Shown: positions 51,032 through 56,600 of the stretch, in pieces
Position numbering within the stretch: the first letter of the stretch is position 1
Layout of the letters: the number at the start of each line of letters is the position of its first letter
NCBI GenBank assembly: GCA_002437245.1
Contig: DJOQ01000036.1
Location: 39,293-95,892, forward strand
Reading direction: 5' to 3'
DNA length: 56,600 nt
Source: Ruminococcaceae bacterium UBA6434
Lineage (GTDB): Bacteria > Bacillota > Clostridia > Oscillospirales > Acutalibacteraceae
The notes under the pieces: generated by a model
Databases searched by the model: none
Told to the model about the DNA's origin: nothing
Seen by the model: the letters and a program-made list of their open reading frames with translations, nothing else
Made by a program: the position numbers and the translations under genes

Positions 51032-52777
51032 ATGGCTCTTGACGGTATTACATTACATTTTATAAAAGCTGAATTAGCGGAAAAGTTAATAGGCGCGAGG
51101 GTTGAGAGGGTCAATCAGCCCTCAAGGCTTGAATTGGTCTTTAATATGCGGACGAGAAACGGTGCATATAAACTGCTTATGTCGGCAGAACCGAGCTCGG
51201 CAAGGGTACATTTAACCTCTCATTCCCTTGAAAATCCGCAAAAACCGCCGATGCTTTGTATGCTTTTCAGAAAAAAGCTTACAGGGTCAATTCTCCGAAA
51301 CATTCGCCAATCGGGTCTTGACAGAATACTGTTTTTTGATTTTGACGCAGTTAACGAAATAGGAGATAAGGTTAAAATTACTGTTTGTGTCGAGATAATG
51401 GCACAGCACAGTAATATTATACTTATAGGCGATGACGGAAAAATAATTGACGCGGTAAAAAGGGTAGATGAAAATAAATCTTCCGTCAGAGAAATACTGC
51501 CTTCTGTAACATATGTGTTGCCGCCGCAGCAGAAAAAATGTAATATTCTCAAGGATGAAGTCAAAGATATATGCACTTCGGTATTGCTGAATTCTCGTTT
51601 GAAATTAAGCAAGTCATTGCTGTTTTCAATCGAGGGTTCATCACCGCTTATGTGTCGCGAAATTGCGGATGAAACATATAAAGAGGATATTGTGGTTTCA
51701 GAGTGTGACAGGGATTCTCTCGAAAAAGCCGTATTCGGATTAAAGTCATATTTAACGAGTGACAAAGTGCATATGACCGTATTGTTTGATAATGACGGTA
51801 AACCGTATGATTTTTCAATAATTGATATCAAGCAATACGGCGACCTGTTTAAAAAGAAGAGTTTTACATCAGTTTCTGAAGCTCTTGATGTGTTTTATTA
51901 TGAGCGCGATCTTGCTTTGCGTATGAAAGTTAAGGCAAAAGACATAATCAAAATTCTGAACAATACGACCGAGCGTCTCAGCCGAAAAATAGCTAACCAA
52001 AGGGCTGAACTGCAGAAGTGTGCTGATAAGGATACACTGAAAACATATGCAGAACTTATAAGCGCAAATCAATATAAATTAAGTTCTGGTTGTTCGTATT
52101 ATGAAGTCGAAAATTATTATGACAACAACCGTCTTGTTAAAATACCGGTAAATCCGGCTTTATCGCCTGCAAAAAATTCTCAGAAATACTATAAGGACTA
52201 TAAAAAAGCGCATACGGCAGAAAAAATGCTCGCCGACTTAATTGAAAACGGCGAACAGGAATTATTATATATAGATTCTGTAAAAGACAGTCTTATGCGT
52301 GCCGAAACTGAAAGCGAAATCGCAAGCATACGAAACGAGCTTGTTATAGGCGGCTTTATAAAGAAACATAAAAACGGTAAGCAAAAACCGCCTCGGGAAC
52401 TCCCTCCGCTTGAGTATGTAACAAGTGAGGGCTTTAGGGTTCTTGTCGGCAGAAATAACCTGCAAAACGATAAGCTTACATTTAAAATAGCCAAAAATTA
52501 TGATATGTGGTTTCATACCAAAGGTATTCCGGGTTCGCATACAATACTTGTTTCCGATAAACGGGAGTTTACCGATCTTGCTGTTTCGGAGGCTGCTATT
52601 ATAGCGGCATGCAACAGTTCTGCCAAAGAAAACACAAAAGTTCCGGTAGATTACACCTTGGTAAAAAACGTTAAAAAGCCGTCGGGAGCACTACCCGGTA
52701 AAGTCGTGTATTACACAAATAATATGATTTACGTCGTTGCAGATAAAACAAAGATTACAGAAAAAAAGTCCGGCTGA
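51032..52777 (+). CDS. rqcH: RqcH (Rqc2/NFACT family)
   Basis: The 581-residue NFACT protein has the N-terminal NFACT-N region (MALDGITLHFIKAELAEKL, RVNQPSRLELV), a central coiled-coil and the C-terminal NFACT-R domain (MWFHTKGIPGSHTIL). RqcH binds stalled 50S subunits and adds alanine tails that mark incomplete proteins for degradation. Older annotations call it a fibronectin-binding protein. GAGGAATT lies before the ATG. The stop codon sits in the loop of the terminator hairpin. Confidence 0.94.
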   Translation: MALDGITLHFIKAELAEKLIGARVERVNQPSRLELVFNMRTRNGAYKLLMSAEPSSARVHLTSHSLENPQKPPMLCMLFRKKLTGSILRNIRQSGLDRILFFDFDAVNEIGDKVKITVCVEIMAQHSNIILIGDDGKIIDAVKRVDENKSSVREILPSVTYVLPPQQKKCNILKDEVKDICTSVLLNSRLKLSKSLLFSIEGSSPLMCREIADETYKEDIVVSECDRDSLEKAVFGLKSYLTSDKVHMTVLFDNDGKPYDFSIIDIKQYGDLFKKKSFTSVSEALDVFYYERDLALRMKVKAKDIIKILNNTTERLSRKIANQRAELQKCADKDTLKTYAELISANQYKLSSGCSYYEVENYYDNNRLVKIPVNPALSPAKNSQKYYKDYKKAHTAEKMLADLIENGEQELLYIDSVKDSLMRAETESEIASIRNELVIGGFIKKHKNGKQKPPRELPPLEYVTSEGFRVLVGRNNLQNDKLTFKIAKNYDMWFHTKGIPGSHTILVSDKREFTDLAVSEAAIIAACNSSAKENTKVPVDYTLVKNVKKPSGALPGKVVYYTNNMIYVVADKTKITEKKSG

Positions 52778-52789
52778 GCCGGACTTTTT
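52763..52789. terminator. Terminator overlapping the rqcH stop codon
   Basis: AAAAAGTCCGGC (52763-52774) pairs with GCCGGACTTTTT (52778-52789); the 3-base loop is the TGA stop codon of rqcH. It also faces the convergent DUF378 gene. Confidence 0.9.
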
Positions 52790-52792
52790 ATT

Positions 52793-53017
52793 TTATGCTC
52801 TGTTTTCGTCGTTATCGGCAACAAGCATTTCGTTTTGCCTGAAAAGCAATGATATACACCATACTGCCGCCAATGCAACAAGAGTATATATTATTCTGCT
52901 GATAACTGCATCTTGACCGCCGCATATCCATCCGACAATATCAAACTTAAAAAGTCCGATTGAACCCCAATTGATACCGCCGATGATAACAAGAATCAAT
53001 GCAATTCTGTCTAACAT
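52793..53017 (-). CDS. DUF378 membrane protein
   Basis: The 74-residue protein has two transmembrane helices and the DUF378 (YuzA) block LVIIGGINWGSIGLF. Function unknown. AAAGGAG lies before the ATG. It is 66 bases downstream of metK on the same strand with no terminator seen between, so it is probably read from the metK transcript. Confidence 0.9.
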   Translation of the reverse strand: MLDRIALILVIIGGINWGSIGLFKFDIVGWICGGQDAVISRIIYTLVALAAVWCISLLFRQNEMLVADNDENRA

Positions 53018-53083
53018 CTTTTTTCAACTCCTTTAAATGGTTCGCTTTTATTATGAGCCGAAAAAAGATTTTTATACAGTCTT

Positions 53084-54271
53084 TTAAATTCCTGCAGCTT
53101 TCTTTAAATCATCTGCTTTATCGGTCTTTTCCCACGGAAGATCGAGATCTGTTCTGCCCATATGACCGTATGCCGCAAGCTGACGATAAATCGGTCTGCG
53201 TAAGTCAAGACTGTCAATTATAGCCGCGGGACGCAAGTCAAATGTTTCGGTGACAATTTCACTTAATGTATCATCGGAAATTACACCCGTTCCGAATGTG
53301 TCAATCATAACGGATACCGGATGCGCTACACCAATTGCATAAGCAATTTGAATTTCACATTTTTTTGCAAGTCCTGCCGCAACAATATTTTTAGCGACAT
53401 AACGTGCGGCGTAAGCCGCAGAACGGTCAACCTTTGTGGGATCTTTTCCCGAAAAACAACCGCCGCCGTGTCGACCGATACCGCCGTAAGTGTCAACAAT
53501 AATTTTTCTTCCGGTAAGACCGCTGTCGCCTGCAGGACCGCCTGTGACAAATCTGCCAGTCGGATTTACATAAATAATTGTGTCGTCGTCCAAAAGATTT
53601 TCGGGAACAATCGGTTTGATAACATATTTTACAATGTCGCTTCTGATTTGGTCAAGCGAGACATCTGCGCTGTGCTGAGAAGAAATAACGATAGTGTCAA
53701 CTCTTTTAGGAATACCGTTCTCGTCGTATTCAACGGTTACCTGAGTTTTACCGTCGGGGCGAAGATAGGGGAGCGTGCCGTTTTTTCTGACGTTGGTGAG
53801 CTGCTTTGCAAGTTTGTGCGAGAGTGCGATTGACAGCGGCATAAGTTCCTCGGTTTCGTCACAGGCATAACCGAACATCATACCTTGATCACCGGCGCCG
53901 TGAAGATTGTAACTGTCATCATAGCCCTCTTTAAGTTCGTATGATTTATCTACGCCGAGAGCGATGTCCGGTGACTGTTTATCAATAGCGATAAGAACTT
54001 TGCAGGTGTGACCGTCAAATCCCTTTTCGGGTGAGTCGTAGCCTATTTCGCAAACAACATCACGTGCGATTTGTTCAATATCAATTTTTGCCTTTGTCGT
54101 GATTTCTCCCATAACCATTATTTGGTCGGTTATGCATGTTGTTTCGCAAGCAACTCTGCCGTCCGGATCCTGCGCGAGAATAGCGTCAAGAACGGCATCG
54201 GAGATATTATCACATATTTTATCGGGATGCCCTTCGGTAACCGATTCTGAAGTGAAAAGATGTTTTGCCAT
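53084..54271 (-). CDS. metK: S-adenosylmethionine synthetase
   Basis: The 395-residue enzyme forms SAM from methionine and ATP. It has TSESVTEGHPDKICD, the GAGDQGMMFGYA loop, GGCFSGKDPTKVDRSAAY and the C-terminal GHMGR block. The frame opens at 54301, but the conserved protein starts at ATG 54271, with AAAGGAG 12 bases upstream (rather long spacing). Expression is controlled by the SAM-I riboswitch upstream. Confidence 0.97.
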   Translation of the reverse strand: MAKHLFTSESVTEGHPDKICDNISDAVLDAILAQDPDGRVACETTCITDQIMVMGEITTKAKIDIEQIARDVVCEIGYDSPEKGFDGHTCKVLIAIDKQSPDIALGVDKSYELKEGYDDSYNLHGAGDQGMMFGYACDETEELMPLSIALSHKLAKQLTNVRKNGTLPYLRPDGKTQVTVEYDENGIPKRVDTIVISSQHSADVSLDQIRSDIVKYVIKPIVPENLLDDDTIIYVNPTGRFVTGGPAGDSGLTGRKIIVDTYGGIGRHGGGCFSGKDPTKVDRSAAYAARYVAKNIVAAGLAKKCEIQIAYAIGVAHPVSVMIDTFGTGVISDDTLSEIVTETFDLRPAAIIDSLDLRRPIYRQLAAYGHMGRTDLDLPWEKTDKADDLKKAAGI

Positions 54272-54303
54272 TTTTAAAATTAACTCCTTTATGTTTAACA
54301 ATC

Positions 54304-54456
54304 AAAAAAGAACGCCTGTGCTGAATTCGCATAAGGCGTCCTACAGAACTCACCTTATCTCTCAGCACAAAATGCTGCGGGATTTAGCACCTTGCATCTA
54401 AGTGCAGGTTGCCGGGCTTCACAGGGCCGATCCCTCCGCCACTCTTTATAAGGATT
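54304..54456 (-). promoter_or_regulatory. SAM-I riboswitch (S-box) controlling metK
   Basis: The minus strand carries the S-box core: CTTATAAAGAG at the 5' end, GGCGGAGGGA, CCTGTGAAGCCCGGCAACC, the P3/P4 region and TGAGAGATAAGG. A terminator stem pairs 54341-54335 with 54316-54310, followed by six U. SAM binding should stabilise the terminator and turn metK off. Confidence 0.96.
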
Positions 54457-54474
54457 GTTATTTATTTCGATAGT

Positions 54475-54503
54475 ATTCTACTATCTTTTTCGACGTTTGT
54501 CAA
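54475..54503 (-). promoter_or_regulatory. Promoter of the metK leader
   Basis: On the minus strand, TTGACA (54503-54498), 17 bases, TAGAAT (54480-54475), just upstream of the S-box. Confidence 0.8.
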
Positions 54504-54513
54504 TAAAATCGGT

Positions 54514-55143
54514 TTAAATATTCTTGCCTTTTAAAATGGGAGACAGCGGCTTGTAAATAAGCGTTGCTATCAGAACATTTACAAGACCTTTAGCAAAGGT
54601 GAACGGCAGATTAAAAACCAATAAAGCTTGCCAAAGATTTTTTATGGACGGCAAAATAGTACTGTACGCCGCAATGATGACGTCCATAGGCATAAACTTT
54701 GCATATATGGGATAAACAATATAATAATTTGAAACCATACTGAAAGCAGCCATTACCACAGCACCGAGAATCGCTCCGAGAACAGCGCTTTTTTTTGTCT
54801 TTTTATGTTTATAGATAAGTCCTGCCGGAAGAACAAAAGCGCACCCTAAAATAAAATTGGAAAGTTCGCCGACGCCGCCTGTTTGCGTGCTTAAAAGATT
54901 TATAAGATTTTTAATAAGACAAACAATAACACCGTTCAAGGGACCGTAAGCAAATGCGGCAATCAGCGCCGGAAGCTCCGAAAAATCCATCTTGATAAAA
55001 CTCGGCATAAACGGAACATTAAAACTCAGAAACATAAGGACAGTTGAAATAGCTGCTAAAATAGCAGTTACAGTCATTTTCCTGATTTGAAATCCCGACA
55101 TTAACTTTTTCTTTTTGCTTTTGTTGTTTTTGTTGCTTGACAT
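54514..55143 (-). CDS. ribU: Riboflavin ECF transporter S component RibU
   Basis: The 209-residue membrane protein has a lysine/asparagine-rich N-terminus, then six hydrophobic segments with ECF S-component features (AAISTVLMFL, FSELPALIAAFAYGPLNGV). The FMN riboswitch directly upstream fixes riboflavin as the likely substrate. It needs the shared EcfA/A'/T energising module, which is not in this window. AAAGG lies before the ATG. Confidence 0.95.
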   Translation of the reverse strand: MSSNKNNKSKKKKLMSGFQIRKMTVTAILAAISTVLMFLSFNVPFMPSFIKMDFSELPALIAAFAYGPLNGVIVCLIKNLINLLSTQTGGVGELSNFILGCAFVLPAGLIYKHKKTKKSAVLGAILGAVVMAAFSMVSNYYIVYPIYAKFMPMDVIIAAYSTILPSIKNLWQALLVFNLPFTFAKGLVNVLIATLIYKPLSPILKGKNI

Positions 55144-55191
55144 GGTATCAAACCTTTCATATTTTTACTGAAATATGCTGTCAAACAAAAC

Positions 55192-55348
55192 AAAAACCTC
55201 GCAGATATAATCTGCGAGGTGAAAGTGTAGCGTAAGTACATCTTCTTTCATCCGGACTGTACCGTCGGTTCGGGAATTGCACCCGATCAGCCATGGCTTG
55301 TGGACTTTTACCACCGGTGGGGAATTTCACCCCGCCTCGAAGACAGCA
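55192..55348 (-). promoter_or_regulatory. FMN riboswitch (RFN element) controlling ribU
   Basis: The minus strand carries the RFN core (TTCGAGGCGGGGTGAAATTCC, then CACCGGTGG, GTCCACAAGCC and AGTCCGGATGAAAGAAG). A perfect 11-bp terminator stem (55220-55210 with 55206-55196) and a U run follow. FMN binding should stop transcription before ribU. Confidence 0.97.
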
Positions 55349-55363
55349 ATATTTTGCATTAGT

Positions 55364-55392
55364 ATTATATGACGGTGCAGATCTCATGTCAA
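55364..55392 (-). promoter_or_regulatory. Perfect promoter of the ribU leader
   Basis: On the minus strand, TTGACA (55392-55387), 17 bases, TATAAT (55369-55364): full consensus. Confidence 0.88.
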
Positions 55393-55410
55393 CAAAATAA
55401 TTTCAAAAAA

Positions 55411-56367
55411 TTAAACTCTTGTTTCGATTATGTTTACGTTTCCGCATATAGCGAATTCGCCGCTGTTGGCACTTATGAAGTAACTGTCGCCTTTTTTTAA
55501 CATAAATGTCTCTTTTCCGCAAACCAATGAGCCGTTACCGTCGATAACAAGTACAGACACAAATGAGTGTTTATCCGCTACGGAAAAATAACTTCGGTTT
55601 ACGGTGATATCTTTGACGGAAAACAGCTCGCACGAAGTAAGAAGCTTTTCATCATAGCCGTCTTTCTTAACAACAGGCGGCATTACACCGTTATTTTTCG
55701 GCGGTTCGCATTTTGTAACGTCGATGGCTTTTTCGGTGTGAAGTTCGCGAGGCTTACCGTCTGCACCCAGGCGGTTGTAGTCATATACGCGATAGGTAGT
55801 ATTTGAATTCTGCTGAATTTCTGCAAGAAGTATTCCTTTACCTATTGCGTGCAATGTACCGGATTCAATAAAGAAAAATTCGCCCTTTTTAACCTTGATG
55901 TGGTTTACTACATCTAAAAAGGTATTGTCCTCAATGCGTTTTCTGAATTCTTCGTTTGAAATTTTCTTCTTAAAACCGTATATGAGTTCTGAACCTTCAT
56001 CGCAGTCAATTACATACCAACATTCGGTTTTGCCGTATTCGCCCTCAACGCGAAGCGCATAATCATTGTCAGGGTGTACCTGAACGGAAAGATTGTCTTT
56101 AGCGTCAATCAGTTTTATGAGAATGGGGAAAAAGTCGTATTTCTGTGTATTTGTTCCGAGTATATCTTTTCCTGATTCTTTAATAACTTCGGATAATGTT
56201 TTACCGTCAAATTCTCCGCCGTCAATAATATTTTCGCCGTCTTTATGACAAGACAGCATCCACCCCTCGGCGATTCTGTTTAGGTCGCTTTTAAATCCGA
56301 AATCATCGCGGAGTTTTGTTCCGCCCCAAATATAATCTTTAAATGCGGGCTTTAATTTGAGTATCAT
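55411..56367 (-). CDS. manA: Class I mannose-6-phosphate isomerase
   Basis: The 318-residue cupin-fold enzyme interconverts mannose 6-phosphate and fructose 6-phosphate. The blocks KDYIWGGTKL, VQVHPDNDYA (zinc-binding His), KTECWYVID, FFIESGTLHAIGKG and the C-terminal barrel are present. Start codons TTG (56370) and ATG (56367) are adjacent; ATG is used, with AAGGAGG upstream. It could process mannose released by the GH38 enzyme in this window. Confidence 0.95.
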   Translation of the reverse strand: MILKLKPAFKDYIWGGTKLRDDFGFKSDLNRIAEGWMLSCHKDGENIIDGGEFDGKTLSEVIKESGKDILGTNTQKYDFFPILIKLIDAKDNLSVQVHPDNDYALRVEGEYGKTECWYVIDCDEGSELIYGFKKKISNEEFRKRIEDNTFLDVVNHIKVKKGEFFFIESGTLHAIGKGILLAEIQQNSNTTYRVYDYNRLGADGKPRELHTEKAIDVTKCEPPKNNGVMPPVVKKDGYDEKLLTSCELFSVKDITVNRSYFSVADKHSFVSVLVIDGNGSLVCGKETFMLKKGDSYFISANSGEFAICGNVNIIETRV

Positions 56368-56388
56368 CAAAAGACCTCCTTGATAGAT

Positions 56389-56417
56389 ATTTTATCAAAA
56401 TATGCTTGTAAGTTCAA
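56389..56417 (-). promoter_or_regulatory. Promoter of manA
   Basis: On the minus strand, TTGAAC (56417-56412), 17 bases, TAAAAT (56394-56389), just upstream of the ribosome site. Confidence 0.6.
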
Positions 56418-56542
56418 TGCTTTATGTAATTCAATTAAATCAAATTCCGGACATTCTTTTTATGAAATTTAAATGCTGCATAACAGGTGTCCGCAAAAAA
56501 TGTCTACTTGACAGGGGGCGTGTCAGTCAAAAGTACGCTTTA

Positions 56543-56571
56543 TTGGACATTATTATTGTTATAATTAAAAT
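56543..56571 (+). promoter_or_regulatory. Possible promoter for a gene beyond the window
   Basis: TTGGAC (56543-56548), 17 bases, TAAAAT (56566-56571); a TATAAT also occurs at 56560-56565. A small inverted repeat, TGACA/TGTCA, lies upstream near 56510-56525. Nothing coding is recognised between the manA start and the window end. Confidence 0.35.
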
Positions 56572-56600
56572 AAGCATAGCCTAAATTGCCAAAGTGAAGT

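Noticed and set aside
1..56600. Mobile elements, prophage, CRISPR arrays, rRNA
   Set aside because: No transposase, integrase, regularly spaced repeats or rRNA-like sequence was seen on either strand.

Overview
The window looks like a chromosomal segment of a low-to-moderate G+C, Gram-positive, probably spore-forming member of the Clostridia; a gut Oscillospirales-like lineage is my guess. The evidence is strong AGGAGG-type ribosome binding sites with several TTG/GTG starts, SpoIIID, SepF, DivIVA, a split two-subunit transketolase, an ECF-type riboflavin transporter (RibU), RqcH, and gene orders shared with Bacillus/Clostridium such as miaB-ricA-mutS-mutL-miaA and trmK-nif3. No tRNA, rRNA, insertion sequence, prophage or CRISPR array was seen.

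Layout. 1-8 kb: the end of a Clp ATPase gene, a YfcE phosphodiesterase, a reverse-strand GH36 alpha-galactosidase, then a phosphohexomutase fused to a NifU-like domain and a GH38 alpha-mannosidase. 8-15.3 kb: dus (reverse), polA-rimI-tsaD, and pckG behind a structured leader. 15.3-15.65 kb is a gene-free RNA locus: a structured plus-strand element, then a region with a consensus-promoter antisense RNA opposite what looks like a decayed small hydrophobic toxin ORF. 15.8-19.6 kb: a tail-anchored metallophosphoesterase, a Gfo/Idh/MocA oxidoreductase, a secreted cohesin-like protein and an SCP2-like protein. 19.8-36.05 kb: an uninterrupted 15-gene forward run: hydrolase, miaB, ricA-like, mutS, mutL, miaA, a HlyD-like membrane protein, yggS, sepF, divIVA, lspA, rluD, a HAD phosphatase, both transketolase halves and a YjbR protein. 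36.1-41 kb: an alpha/beta hydrolase (reverse), a second DivIVA-like coiled-coil protein, an orphan fumarase beta subunit and pcrA. 41.0-41.15 kb: a candidate small RNA with its own promoter and terminator. 41.2-49.6 kb: a RodA/FtsW protein (reverse), tsaE-tsaB-rpiB, upp, spoIIID, a GT2 glycosyltransferase, an atypical ileS and a DUF1858 gene. 49.6-56.4 kb: trmK-nif3-rqcH forward; then on the reverse strand DUF378, metK under a SAM-I riboswitch, ribU under an FMN riboswitch, and manA.

How the genes fit together. Much of the window is housekeeping: DNA repair (polA, mutS/L, pcrA), tRNA modification (dus, tsaB/D/E, miaA/B, trmK), ribosome rescue (rqcH) and cell division or envelope (sepF, two DivIVA proteins, RodA/FtsW, lspA). 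A sugar theme runs through alpha-galactosidase, alpha-mannosidase, hexose-phosphate mutase, ManA, transketolase and RpiB. The least explained material is non-coding (15.3-15.65 kb, 41.0-41.15 kb, the pckG leader and the spoIIID hairpin), together with the mutase-NifU fusion.
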